DNA of 64,000 nt from Mauremys mutica (Eukaryota > Chordata > Testudines > Geoemydidae). Position 1 is the stretch's first letter. Each line of letters begins with the position of its first letter. Under the pieces are notes generated by a model. It saw only the letters and a list, made by a program, of their open reading frames with translations. It was not told where the DNA came from and ran no database searches. This document shows positions 45,449 through 56,642 of the stretch, piece by piece. The stretch is from positions 9,911,951 to 9,975,950 of the forward strand of contig NC_059076.1 in the NCBI RefSeq assembly GCF_020497125.1, in the 5' to 3' direction. Position numbers and translations under genes: made by a program.

Positions 45449-45574
45449 CTAGGGTGACCAGACAGCAAGTGTGAAAAATCAGGACAGGGAATGGGGGGTA
45501 ATAGGAGCCTATATAAGAAAAAGACACAAAAATCGGGACTGCTCCTATAAAATCGGGACATCTGGTCACCCTAG
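45449..45574 (+). mobile_element. Small TIR element, GGGTGACCAGA family, intact ends
   Basis: The ends CTAGGGTGACCAGA and TCTGGTCACCCTAG are a perfect 14-bp inverted repeat. The element is 126 bp with CTATATAAGAAA and repeated AAAATCGGGAC words inside. Any target duplication is hidden by the symmetry of the CTAG termini. No coding capacity; superfamily unknown. Confidence 0.8.
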
Positions 45575-45589
45575 GGTAACAGAGGCACT

Positions 45590-45700
45590 GTGAGGGGTGG
45601 CAACTTCCCTAATGTCACACAGCAGTTTGTTGGCAGAATCAGAAATAGAACCCAGAAATCCCAAGTCCCAGTTCAATGCTCTAGCCACTGGGACTTACCA
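45590..45700 (-). repeat. MIR/CORE-SINE fragment, antisense
   Basis: ATGTCACACAGCAGTTTG, GAATCAGAAATAGAACCCAG and AATGCTCTAGCCACTGGG follow the antisense MIR order. Confidence 0.65.
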
Positions 45701-46533
45701 CCACAGCACTGGAAAAGGGCAGCAGTTTAGAGGCTTGGAGCTACCTATATCAGGTTTACATCACCTGGGAATTTGCCTATGCTAGGAGAATGGGGATAGG
45801 ATCTGGCTAAGGTATTTTTTTATCCAGAGATATAAGCTCCTCAGAGTTGTGTCAAAGAACGTATTCGTTTTGGACTAAGACATGAGGTTGTTGAATGTAG
45901 GATATTATTATTACTACTAATAATGTATCCTCCTCCTTGGTTTCTCTATGTATATTGATTTATTAGAATGTTATATTGCTCCTCCGACGCCCCCCACCCA
46001 CCCCCAAAAAACCTGTGGCCATTTTGATGAGAACAGATGCTTCCCATACCCACGCACAAAGGGATAGAGCAGGAGGAGGGGTGGGCAGGAGCCACTTGTG
46101 CCACCTAGCCCCTTCAGGAAGCTGAATATAGAACAGGTCAGGAATTTTTTGACAAATTGTGTTTAATGAAAAATGCAGCAAATTGTTCACTAAACACGGT
46201 CAGTGTTGATAAATCTCGCAAATCAAAAGAAGTTGGAAAAAAGTTACAAAATTGTCTAAATATTTTGTTTTGATGTTTTTTATTTGAAGAATTCTATTTC
46301 TCTGGTTCAAATGACTTTTTGTTATGAAATTTAAGCGAACTAGACTGAAAAAAGGGAAACAAGATCAAAATCAAACTGAAATGTTTTGAAATGATCAAAA
46401 CAAAACATTTGCATTGACTAGAACTGAAATGATTTTCAGTTTTCCGATCCATGAACATGTTGGGGATTTTGACTTTTTGTCCTGATATGGGATGGTAAAA
46501 ATATTTGAACTCTTGAAAATATTCATGGGCCAG
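45701..46533. other. Unassigned stretch with AT-rich repeat relic
   Basis: No gene is seen. 46140-46460 is made of AAATTGTCTAAATATT, GAAATGTTTTGAAATG and related words, like the AT-rich elements at 30329 and 54785, but without intact ends. Confidence 0.4.
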
Positions 46534-47322
46534 TGTGATGGGGTCTATAAACCCTACTCTGGGACAGACGGAGTTAAGGAGCAGTTATGAGCCCAGGTGC
46601 CTCTGCCCTGGTGCGTGCTGTTAAGGAGAAGCTTAAGAGAGCCAGACAGCTCAGAAGGGGTTCAGACAGGAGAGGAGGAGACAGCGATCTTGGGAGCTCC
46701 TGAGTAAGGGTGCTGCAGGAGAGCATTCTTCAAGCAGCAGCTAGCTATCCCAGACCCCAGTGGAGAGATCAGCCTTTCCCTAGGTCGAGGGAACCCTTCA
46801 CTCTAATTTATGGCGGATCATTTGTGAGTCTCTTGAGCATGCCCTGGACTGGAAAGGTAGGTGGAAGAAGTGGCCCACAGAGGCAGCCCTGAAGTACTCT
46901 GAGGGGTTTGCTATCATTGCCTCTTGTAGAGCTCTAGGCCGGAGTCTGGTGGGCAAGGAGGGCCCAGACTCCCCTACCATCTACCCTCTCACAAAGGGGG
47001 CACAAACACTTTCTTGCATACCCCGTGGAGATAAGGGAGGATAGTGACATTGTAAGCCCTGAGGCAAGGACAGGCAACCCATAGGGGTGTGGAGATGGAT
47101 AGAAAACCCTTTCTTTTGTGGGGACATTGGACTGCATATATTTTGTTGGACTCTGTTAGCCCATAAGAAGGCGCACTTGATTGATCTGGCTGGAGGGTCG
47201 AGTTGCTGCCAACTGACAAGGGGACCGCCACAGTGTCAGAGTGGTTGCTGGATAGGGACAGAGGAGACGGGAGGGAGCTGGAACCCAGTTGCCTGCCACT
47301 AAGTGGCACCAGCCTCATCACA
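46534..47322. mobile_element. LTR-like element, TGTGATGG...CATCACA type
   Basis: The ends TGTGATGGGG and CCTCATCACA are TG...CA termini with a 7-bp inverted TGTGATG/CATCACA. The 789-bp interior is GC-richer than its flanks and carries purine-rich stretches such as GGAGAGGAGGAGACAGCG. I know similarly ended turtle repeats that behave as solo LTRs. No target duplication and no clear polyadenylation signal were found, so orientation is left open. Confidence 0.55.
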
Positions 47323-49042
47323 AGCAGGAAAACAAACTCCCAGCCAGCTCTAGCTGGAGCAGTCTGGAAGTAGCGTGAAAAACACTCTCCCCCCATTTGG
47401 AATGGGGCAGATTGCCGCAACTGGAAGGTCTGGAAAGGGACTCTTGAAACACCTGCCCAAACAAAAATCCCACCCATCCACTGTTTAGTATGGTGAGTGG
47501 AACTGGACAAGAGGGCCAGGTTTCAAGAGGCACCTCAGTAAGTGTGACAGCAGCTGTACAAGCTGAAGGCCTGCCTGCTTCTGAGCAAGCCCTGGCCCCT
47601 CAGCATGCTCAGCAAAGATCTCTTTCCTATAGCCTGCCGGATCACTTACTGCTGTCAAAACTTCCAGTAGAACAACAGAGGGTGGGTGAAAACTGCAGGG
47701 AAGCCCAGTGGGCTGATTGCTGAATCCAGGTCTGATGGCTGAGCACCCTGCGCCTCTTGCTGTTGCCTGCAGCGTCAGCCACACCTTGCCTACACTCCTC
47801 TCTTTGCAATCCTTGATCTGTCGCTGGGAGGGAAAGATGAGGAGTTGGAGCCTTTGACTGTGCAGCCCTCACACCCAGGATCTCTCTCTTCTCCCAGGGT
47901 GGCTGAATTATTTCCCAAGAAAGCAGCCATATGGTCAGGTCCACGGTCCTTAAGTCCTGAAAAAGGTAAAATTTGTCACAAAAGTGTAAATCGCTCCCAC
48001 GTGCTCTGCCTTGAGTTTTCCAGACCCTGATAATTTCATTGTTCCAGCTGAACAGGAATTTTACCTTATTAAACGCAGGCACGCCGGTCTGATGCCAGCA
48101 GTCTTTTTATCCTGCCCTAGCATTTTCTGCCAGACCCGTAATGAACGATAAATCTCAGAGTGTTGCAAATGGTGCAGCTGTCTCTTTTGCCTTTATTAAA
48201 AAAAAAGTGGTGTTTGATCTCATTTTTGTAGCATCTGTGTTTGTGATTTTTAAAATCCACTGTGATGTGTTTCATAGTGTGAGCCCATTTAAAGAGCTAC
48301 AGAGCTCTAAAAAAATGCAATTTTCCCATTTTGTCCCTCTCTCTACTGCTTATATTCAGTGAACAGTTTCATCCAGACCTCATGCAGATAGGTTTCTCAT
48401 TTACCCCCGTCCATTCTTAGGAACATTTGTTTATTTGTTGCAATATTCCACTTGTTGTCATGCTCCAAATTAATGTTAAAGATGTGAGCAAAGCTCTTTG
48501 AGGAGGCATGCTCTCAAAACACCCCCATTGAATGGACAAGGCAGATCTTCAAAGTGGGGACCCACAGAAGCAAAACCTTAGCAGGTGTAAATTATCGGAG
48601 CTCCATACATTACACCAGCTGCGGATTTGCACCACCAGTGTTTTGACGCATTTATATATTGCAGTCATACGCACGGAATGATTCTCAAATAATTCATAGG
48701 TCAGAAACTGAGGAAGACCATCAGGTCATGAGTAACAGACGAACCCCCATCTTTTTAGCTTCCTAATACTTATTTTTTCCTTTCATTGTTTTTACATTAA
48801 ATGCTCTTGTGAAAGATAGCTCCAAGGAGGAAAATGAATCAAACTGTCAATATTACATCTGATAGGCGGCTTAATTAGCATTGTGTTATTAGGAGAGATG
48901 TTAAATAATTAATGTTTCATCCTTTTCAAAAAGAACTGTCACCAGACTGGGTATGCTCTCTTGCTTTTGTTTAATATTTTACAAAATCTTATAAGAGGAT
49001 GATTCTTATGATCAGACTTTTCTTGATGGTTTCTGACTAGGA

Positions 49043-49047
<5 letters not shown>
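47323..49047. other. Unassigned non-coding stretch, about 1.7 kb
   Basis: No gene is recognised. The overlapping frames at 46989-48082 (up to 173 codons, minus strand) lack any domain. The part 48790-49010 is AT-rich but of normal complexity and could be a conserved non-coding element. Confidence 0.4.

Positions 49048-49083
<36 letters not shown>
49048..49083. repeat. (TG)n microsatellite
   Basis: About 18 uninterrupted TG units, the longest simple repeat in the window. Confidence 0.97.
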
Positions 49084-49085
<2 letters not shown>

Positions 49086-49193
49086 GGATTAGGTAGATTT
49101 ACAGCTGATTCCAAACTTAATAAACACATTAGCAATTTACCTACGTGTCACTAATTTACTCTGACTGCTGATTACCTGTTCAAATTACCAGAG

Positions 49194-49272
49194 GAATCAT
49201 AGAATCATAGAATCTCAGGGTTGGAAGGGACCTCAGGAGGTCATCTAGTCCAACCCCCTGCTCAAAGCAGGA
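49194..49272 (-). mobile_element. CR1: CR1 3'-end stub
   Basis: Read on the minus strand: TTTGAGCAGGGGGTTGGAC, GATGACCTCCTGAGGTCCC and ATTCTATG octamers. 5'-truncated to about 79 bp; same subfamily as 25303. Confidence 0.88.
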
Positions 49273-50077
49273 AAATCATCTTAAGTGGTCTTGAGGCCCA
49301 AACTTTGTCAGTATCTTGAATGGTTCCCCTCTTCGGAGCCAGATTCTCATCCCCAGATTGCTGATGATTTCTAATGCTCAGCCACCTGCTTTCCAGACAA
49401 ACACACACCATGTTTAGTCCTGCTCTCCTATTTCCTAAATCCCTGCCCGTTTCATTAGTGAGGCTTTTCGAAATCTGAAGTAGGTGAAGTTAACTCTCCC
49501 ACAATTTGCATTCAAATGGTAAAAATGACCTCAAAGGGGCACAGTTATTTTGTGGTTATTCCACCTTTGAAATCATTACTGCTTATTTTTTCCATTGCTG
49601 CCTGCGCTCAACAGTAACATTAGTTACTGATGAACATGAATTACTAATGTGGTACTTAGAGGTGAAAAGTAAAGACCTCATCAAATTCTGGATATTTGCA
49701 TATACATTGAAGATAATTAAGTATCTGAGAGGCAATGTTTTTCCCCTCCGCTATTGAGGCATTCAGTACAGAGAGAGTTTTTACTATCTTATGCTACTAT
49801 GGATTAATCTTTGTTTAAAACCGCCCAGTCCTATACAGTATATCATTGGGTTTCATTAACCCTCATTTGCAAAGCTACTTGGGTTCCTCTATGTTTGCAC
49901 TGGCAAGCACCATGAAAGTAATTACAGCACTCTTTGTCAGAAATTAACACCCAGAGATGGAGTCTATTAAAATAAATCAGAATTTCCCCTGTAGAATTCA
50001 CTTTAAAGACATGGGAAGGCCACGCTTTTTGTGTCACTTTGGAGTTCTCTGTTGAATCAGTATGAATCCACGAAGGG
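49273..50077. other. Unassigned non-coding stretch
   Basis: No gene and no repeat is recognised. Confidence 0.4.
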
Positions 50078-50235
50078 TCAAATCCAGCAAAGTATGTAAG
50101 CATATGCTTAACTTTAGGCCTGTGAATAGTTCAATTGACTTCAATGGAACTACTCATGAGCTTAAATGATTCGCTGAACAGGGATGGATGTAAGCATATG
50201 CTTAAAGTTAAGCAAAGGCTCAGGTGTTTGTTGAA
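50078..50235. repeat. Fold-back repeat, AAGCATATGCTTAA type
   Basis: GTAAGCATATGCTTAACTTT occurs near 50097-50116 and GTAAGCATATGCTTAAAGTT near 50190-50209, either side of a centre with CAATTGACTTCAATGG. Flanking words CCAGCAAAGTATG and GCAAAGGCTCAGG are near-counterparts. Confidence 0.6.
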
Positions 50236-51539
50236 TTAGGGTTTGAGAGAGACAAAAGAGGCAAGGCAGAGATAGAAAAAAGTTTTTTTAAAGAAGCACC
50301 TCTTTTTCTTATATATATGATGTGCTTAAAGCAGGAAATATGCTTTTCAACTGCCTTTTTATTTGGTGGAAGATAAAACCACAAAAGAAAACTGATTGTT
50401 CCAGATTAATTCAAAGACCTAAATAGATGTCCAGCCCAATTCCATTTGAAAACAGAGTTCAGGCGTACAGTATCCTTGAAATAAATAGTTCTGCAAGTAG
50501 CTATGTTTACCAAGAACCTGATTTTAGTGTCACCTGCATAACCAATGCACAAATGCTTCAATCAAGGCAGATTTTCTGAAGAGTTTAAAATTGCCTATTC
50601 TACAATTTCACACATTTGCCTGCAATTTAATGTTTTAGTTACTGGAGTGTCATCAGAATTAACATGCTCATGTGGAATAAGGGAAAAAATATAATTCAAG
50701 AATAAAAATCCTTTGATTTTTTTTTCCACAGGCTTTTAGGACAAAAGCATCTCTGAAATATACATGTATAGATTTATCTCTGAATCACACTCTGCTAAAG
50801 GTATTTAATTCAGTCTTGGTACAGTTAAAGTAAATGTGTCATCACAGTCTTTAAAATAGAATGATCAATTAATCCATGGGTTTTAGTTACAAAAAATGTC
50901 AAAGTACTTTTTTTAAACATTTCATTATTATATAGATTATTTTTTGTACTCATTACAGGTAATTAAAAGGTGATGGGTACAGCTGGTTGAAAAATCCAAT
51001 TTTATTACCACAAAAAAGTTTGAACAAAACAATATTAAACAATTATTTTGGAAAAATTTTATTTGTGTTAAAGAGAACATTAGAAGGAAAATTAATTTTT
51101 CATTTTGTTTTTTTTCCATTAAAATCAAGTTATTTCTAAAGAGCATTGTTTTTACAAAACATTTCAATGAAGCTGCATTTTACAAGAACAATAAAAATGT
51201 GGTAACAATATTTCAATCAGCTTTATCGATGGAGTTCAATATCTTATGGACTGTTTGTTTGATTTTTGCATGCTTTGCCCATGGCAGAGCAGAAGTACAG
51301 AATTTTATATTCTTTTCACAATTAATGACACAAATGGCAACAAAAGCAATGGAGAATGGGTCTCTTTGCTTTCAAAATCTGACTAATAAATCAGCATTTG
51401 CACCTGTACTGTGAATGAAAACAATATTCACTGAAGTTAAGAAAGTAAAATCATAACTACACTTGCATGTTTTACAGAAAGAAAACAAGTACAACAGCAA
51501 TGAGAATGTGGTATGTAGTGTCTTCTTTCCCTAGAAATC
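50236..51539. other. Unassigned AT-rich stretch, about 1.3 kb
   Basis: No gene is recognised. 50960-51160 is AT-rich with AAAATTTTATTTG and TTTTTCATTTTG words, possibly another AT-rich repeat relic. Confidence 0.4.
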
Positions 51540-51640
51540 CTACTGACTCCAATTCATGGTACTTTAGTATGTGATTAGATCCATTGACTTCAATGGTAGT
51601 ATTCACATACTTAAGTGTCTTGTTGAAATAGGACCTCAAA
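51540..51640. repeat. Fold-back repeat fragment centred on CCATTGACTTCAATGG
   Basis: TACTTTAGTATGTGATTAG and ATTCACATACTTAAGTGTC are near-inverted counterparts on either side of CCATTGACTTCAATGG at 51581-51596. Same family as 50078. Confidence 0.5.
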
Positions 51641-52860
51641 ACTGGTTTTCCTGACAAAACAACAATTGAAGAACTCAATTGACCTTTTTTTGCTGTCAAA
51701 ACATTAATCAGATCAGACTCATAGTTTCTTTCACACTTCAGGTGCCGAAGACTGGGAGAATTTTTAAAAAAGATATTTTCCTTCCTTTTTCTTGATCACA
51801 CTGCCCGGTTGCAAAGTCATGACCATTTGTTCTTAATGAGAAGTAGACTTACTTTTAAATCACAGGGAGCAACAGGGGTTTAGCAATTCTCTGCTGTTGT
51901 TAATCACAGGCACAATGTTTGCCCGTGCCTGAGATCTGCCTTATAGATGAGTCACTCATGAGTCTCCCCAGAACATAAAACTAAAACGACAAGCAAAGAA
52001 CCCAGAAGGTTAAGTGCATGCAGACCCTTTCCTTGATAGGGCTGTGATATAACTCAGATGAAAATTGTGGGTCAGAGTTTCATAAGCACCTAACAGAATA
52101 TGGCATCCAACTCTGGTCTGGTGGATTTTCCGGAGGCTGTAAGTAAGGGCCTATACATTTTCTTCCTAACCCCATGCAGTTAGTGGTTGGCTTACATGCT
52201 TATACCCCTTATTCATTTTTTATATTGTGTTTTAAAATATCTTATCCCACCTTTATAGCTGAAGCACAAGCTCCTGGGGTTGTAGAGAGAGGAGAATTAA
52301 CCCAGCAATTACAGCATCGGGAGGAATAAAGGTGTCAAGTATCTGAACAGGTGGTTTCTCGCTGGCCATAGGTGCCAGTTACGTAAACTGCCATTTATGG
52401 GGTATAGGTGAACAGTGCATTACTTTATGAATCCAAAACTAGACGTCATTCCCAGAGGCAGTCAAGAAACCAGTGAAGACTGGTCTCATTGGTCACAGAC
52501 TAGCAGAAGCAGAGAAAGTGCAGTGGGCTATTTCTATAAGTAATATTACCCCAGCTGCAATATTTGTATGGGCCAATATTAGTCAGAGGCAGGCTTTGGT
52601 TACAGGAAACCAGGTCTTGATTAATGCTAGTGATGGAAAACGCCACTGTCAAAACATCCATCCTGGCATGTCTTTATCTGTTTCTTGCTCAAGAAACTCC
52701 AGAGGAGAGAATTCCCAGTTAACGGTACAATAGATCTGTCTGTCCTTGTTGGTAAGTGAAACGAGTGATGTACCACTGTGATCCCTGATATGAGCCACAG
52801 CTGTGCACTGGGAGGAGAATTTCTAGTCCAGAATCAGCTGGCGATTGGTTAGGGGGAATT
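51641..52860. other. Unassigned non-coding stretch, about 1.2 kb
   Basis: No gene or repeat family is recognised. Confidence 0.4.
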
Positions 52861-52962
52861 GTAAAAGCAGCAAAGAATCCTGTGGCACCTTATAGACTAA
52901 CTGACGTTTTGCAGCATGAGCTTTCGTGAGTGAATACCCACTTCTTCGGATGCAAGTCCGAA
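52861..52962. repeat. Fold-back repeat, GTTAGTCTATAAGGTGCCACA family (inverse of 30014)
   Basis: GCAGCAAAGAATCCTGTGGC, ACCTTATAGACTAAC, GCATGAGCTTTCGTGAGTG and CCCACTTCTTCGGATGCA are, in reverse order and complement, the words of the 30014 copy. Confidence 0.7.
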
Positions 52963-53243
52963 GGGGGAATTGATCACTGATGTGAGATGATTATCATGCC
53001 TCATTAGAAAGTGACTTAGTGCATCCCTTCTCCCTGCTGTGACTGAGAGTGTGGGTGAGAGCTATGGAGGGCCGGAATGTGCTTTTATCTGGTTAAAAGG
53101 CTAGCCGACTGATAAAGCCCACTGCACATCTGTGATAGACTCAGGCAGCAGAACAAATGCAATGATACTGAGGATGCATATCCCATCAAACACAGAACAC
53201 CTCCCTTTCCTGTACACCTGCATCAAACAGTACAAGAATACAG

Positions 53244-53917
53244 TCATAGAATCATAGAATCATAGAATATCAGGGTTGGAAGGGACCTCAGGAGGTCATC
53301 TAGTCCAACCCCGTGCTCAAAGCAGGACCATTTCCCAACTAAATCATCCCAGCCAGGGCTTTGTCAAGCCTGACCTTAAAAACCTCTAAGGAAGGAGATT
53401 CCACCACCTCTCTAGGTAACCCATTCCAGTGCTTCACCACCCTCCTAGTGAAAAAGTGTTTCCTAATATCCAACCTAAACCTCCCCCACTGCAACTTGAG
53501 ACCATTACTCCTTGTTCTGTCATCTGCTACCACTGAGAACAGTCTAGATCCATCCTCTTTGGAACCCCCTTTCAGGTAGTTGAAAGCAGCTATCAAATCC
53601 CCCCTCATTCTTCTCTTCTGCAGACTAAACAATCCCAGTTCCCTCACCCTCTCCTCATAAGTCATGTGCTCCAGCCCCCTAATCATTTTTGTTGCCCTCC
53701 ACTGGACTCTTTCCAATTTTTCCACATCCTTCTTGTAGTGTGGGGCCCAAAACTGGACACAGTACTCCAGATGAGGCCTCACCAGTGCTGAGTAGAGGGG
53801 AATGATCACATCCCTTGATCTGCTGGCAATGCCCCTACTTATACAACCCAAAATGCCATTAGCCTTCTTGGCAACAAGGCCACACTTCTGACTCATATCC
53901 AGCTTCTTGTCCACAGT
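53244..53917 (-). mobile_element. CR1: CR1 LINE, 5'-truncated copy
   Basis: Three ATTCTATG octamers at 53244-53268 (minus strand) mark the 3' end. The copy runs back through the 3' UTR (GGTTGGACTAGATGACCTCC) to the C-terminal part of ORF2 and breaks near 53917. The 25303 and 56643 copies are close relatives. Confidence 0.93.
53339..53914 (-). pseudogene. CR1 ORF2 C-terminal fragment (191 codons, open)
   Basis: The fragment begins after the reverse transcriptase catalytic box and includes [64 protein letters not shown] and the terminal [14 protein letters not shown] followed by stop. It is uninterrupted but lacks both catalytic domains, so it has no enzymatic role. The ATG at its start is simply an internal Met. 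Confidence 0.9.
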
Positions 53918-54784
53918 CAGGGCGTGGCAAGCTGGTCCTTCCAGAATCTGTGGGCATCCTCAGTTATTTTAGTCCTAAAGAAATACGAAAGTTGTAAGTT
54001 GTGTGTGGATTTTAGAGAGCTAACAGTTGTTGCTAACAGAGACGTGCAGCAAATTCTATGCATATTTGATATTTTGGACTGGGGAGTACTTTGAACTTCT
54101 TTACCCTTTATATACATACCAGGTATTGGAGGGTATAGCTGCGGGAAGAAAGCTGCCTTTTCCATTGTGCTACATTGTTGTGAATTCATAATTATGCTTT
54201 TGGGGATCCCTGGTACTCCTGCTACCTGTTTGATATTAATGGCAAAAGGTGGGATTTTCAAAATGAGTGAAATGTGCTCCCGAGTGATTTAGGAGCACAT
54301 GGGAAATCAGAAGCAGATGTTAACCTAACTTCCTTAGGCATTTGTGTAAATTGAACCCTAAAGTGACATCTCACTCATAGGCTCTGGATGCTTTATGCGT
54401 ACATAGAAGTGGCCATCCTGCTACATGGCTGGCTAAATGGAGTAGTAACTAAGAATTCTCTTCCTCCCAATGACACTTTAAATACCCAGTGTAGTATAAG
54501 TCCTTAAAATATCCTTTGGTGTGAGGTATATTTGTGGTATCACATCCATTTTCCTCTTGTATTATTGTAGGAAATTATCACTGCTTTTGGTAATGTATAT
54601 TAAATTATATAATATAAACAAACAAACAACAAAAGAAAATAACTAAGACGCTTTACAAGATTAGCCACCCCAGAATATTTTACATTTTTGAAACACTGCC
54701 AGGTCTATGACCATTTTGCCTGGGTAGCCCTTTGATGTAGATGCAGAACGGGTCTGTCTATTGTAGGTAGAACTACTCAGAGAA
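53918..54784. other. Unassigned stretch upstream of the CR1 break
   Basis: No gene is recognised. 54250-54355 holds GGGATTTTCAAAATGAG and AACTTCCTTAGGCATTTG words of the fold-back TTTTCAAAAGTGC family. Confidence 0.4.
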
Positions 54785-55205
54785 GAGATTTTTCCATCCT
54801 GTGGAAAAAAAATATTTTGAATTGTTTTTGTACCAAATCAGGGCAAACTTCAAAACGTTGTCATTTTTTCACAAAATGAAAAAAACAATGTTAAAAAAAG
54901 CTTCAGGTCAATTGAAACATTCCATTTGGATATCTCAAACGTGTTTTATTTTGGTTCTGACCATTATTTATTTATTTTATATCCAATAAAGTAAATTTTT
55001 AAATGAAAAGTCATTTCCAAACAAAAAAACTACAAGTTTTCATTCCAAAATTGTAAAAAAAAGACATTTTCAACACCTTTCCCCCCAATTTTTTAAAATG
55101 AAATTTCATCCCAAATCAATACAATTTTATGAAAATTTTGTTTTCCTCCAAACAGCATTTTCCAACAGAAAACTGTTTCAGCTAAAATTTTCCAACCAGC
55201 TCTAA
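54785..55205. repeat. AT-rich TIR-like element ending in CCAACCAGCTCT
   Basis: The right end TTTTCCAACCAGCTCT equals that of the 30329-30763 element. The interior is a run of AAAATTTTG, TTTCATTCC, AAATTTCATCC words. The left end is not clearly preserved. Confidence 0.5.
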
Positions 55206-55224
55206 CGGTCTTTTTATATGACTC

Positions 55225-55335
55225 CTCTCCCCATAGTATTTGAGCATCCTGCAATCTTTAACGTATTTGCTCTCAGCTCCCTTGTGAGGTAGGGAAATGC
55301 TAGCATCCCCATTGTTTATGGGCAAATGAGGCACA
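55225..55335 (-). repeat. MIR/CORE-SINE fragment, antisense
   Basis: CTCCCTTGTGAGGTAGGG, GCATCCCCATTGTTTATGGG and AAATGAGGCACAGAGGG follow the antisense MIR order. Confidence 0.6.
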
Positions 55336-55545
55336 GAGGGTACATCTACACTGGAGTGGGAAAAAAAACCATTATCAGCAAGCCTGAGCACAGACTCTGA
55401 ACAGTGTAGCAGGGCAGATGGATTCAGTCTGGAGCCTGGGCTCTGAGACTCTCCCTCTTCGCCAGATTCAGAACTCAGGTTTCAGCCCAAGCGAGACCGT
55501 CTACACTGCTATTTTCAAATCCATAGTGTAAGCACCATGAACCTA
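55336..55545. repeat. TCTACACTG-type DNA repeat relic
   Basis: GGTACATCTACACTGG at the left and GACCGTCTACACTGCTATTT at the right frame GAGCCTGGGCTCTGAGACTC. A shorter relative is at 11770-11900. Ends are approximate. Confidence 0.45.
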
Positions 55546-55734
55546 AGGCACCAGATCTGGTCTTTCTCACTCATTGCCACAGGGCTTTTTAGGGGGTGGT
55601 GTTTGGTATAGGAGAGTATGGGTTTTGGACAGATAGCGACCCTCCCTTGTGTTAAAGTTTAATAAACGTTGTGGCCTGCCGCTTAGTTCCATGTATGTGT
55701 CTGTGCTCATTTTGCCATGGTGTCTAGATCAAAA

Positions 55735-55930
55735 GCATTACCGCCCAAGCGGAACCCGCCGCCAAAGTGCTGGGTCTTCGGTGGCAATTTGGCGGCGGGG
55801 GGCCCGCGGGTCTTCGGGGCACTTCGGTGGTGGGTCCCGGAGCGGAAGGACCCCCCCACCACCGAATTACCGCCGAAGCGGGGGCCCCCCACCGCTGAAG
55901 ATCCCAGGCCCCCTGAATCCTCTGGGCTGT
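55735..55930. repeat. GC-rich miniature-element relic, related to 29275-29514
   Basis: CCGCCGCCAAAGTG, GGGTCTTCGGTGGCAATTTG and CACCGAATTACCGCCGAAG share the GCGGCAATTCGGCGG theme of the hAT-like element at 29275, with internal inverted order. Termini and target duplication are not resolved. Overlapping 71-98 codon frames are artefacts of its composition. Confidence 0.5.
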
Positions 55931-56642
55931 AGCTGTTCCATTTAGCTTTGCTGCTCACTTTCTGGGAATGATCTGGACAGCTTCAAACCAAGTTTGTCAT
56001 TTCAGAACCTTTACTTTTTTTTCTTTTTATATTTCTACAAACCCTCCACTTATGAATAAATCCCATTTATTTACAATCCCACAAATCAAGATGCACATCT
56101 AAGAAGATGCAACACTGAGAGATGAGAAATGTGCCTCTTTTGTGTTTATCTTAAAGGGTTGTTGTTAACTCTCATGAAGATTTATCAGCAGCAAGTGGCT
56201 TTAAGCCCAGGGTTTTCTAACTCCATAGATACAAAGAAGCTTACATTGTTTCCTTTGTTTTCCCCCAATTTGAAAAACTTCTATGTAAAATGGCAATTTC
56301 TCATTTTGGAAACTATTTTGTGAGATGAGAGCAATACTAATTATATCAATAGAGTGCACTGCTTTTTCCCCCCATTTGTCCTGTGTGCCAGTAAGCACAA
56401 CATTTGACATAATTTATTTTGTTCCACTTTTCATCTCTAGTACTATCACCTTTTGATAATAATCAGAATTTCATTGGAAACAGGATCAGAATTTTGTTGC
56501 CACAAATATCCCATAATTAAAAAAAAAAGACTAATGCACAAAGGAGAGGATAAAACGTGTGTGTAATTTCAAGGCCTGTTTAAGTCATTGTTAATTGACA
56601 TGTTATTCTATCTGTCAAAGTCAGACTCAGGACTCTCAATTT
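55931..56642. other. Unassigned AT-rich stretch
   Basis: No gene or repeat family is recognised. Confidence 0.4.

Noticed and set aside
46989..47510. 173-codon open frame on the minus strand
   Set aside because: It overlaps the LTR-like element, shares its region with other frames on both strands, and has no recognisable domain.
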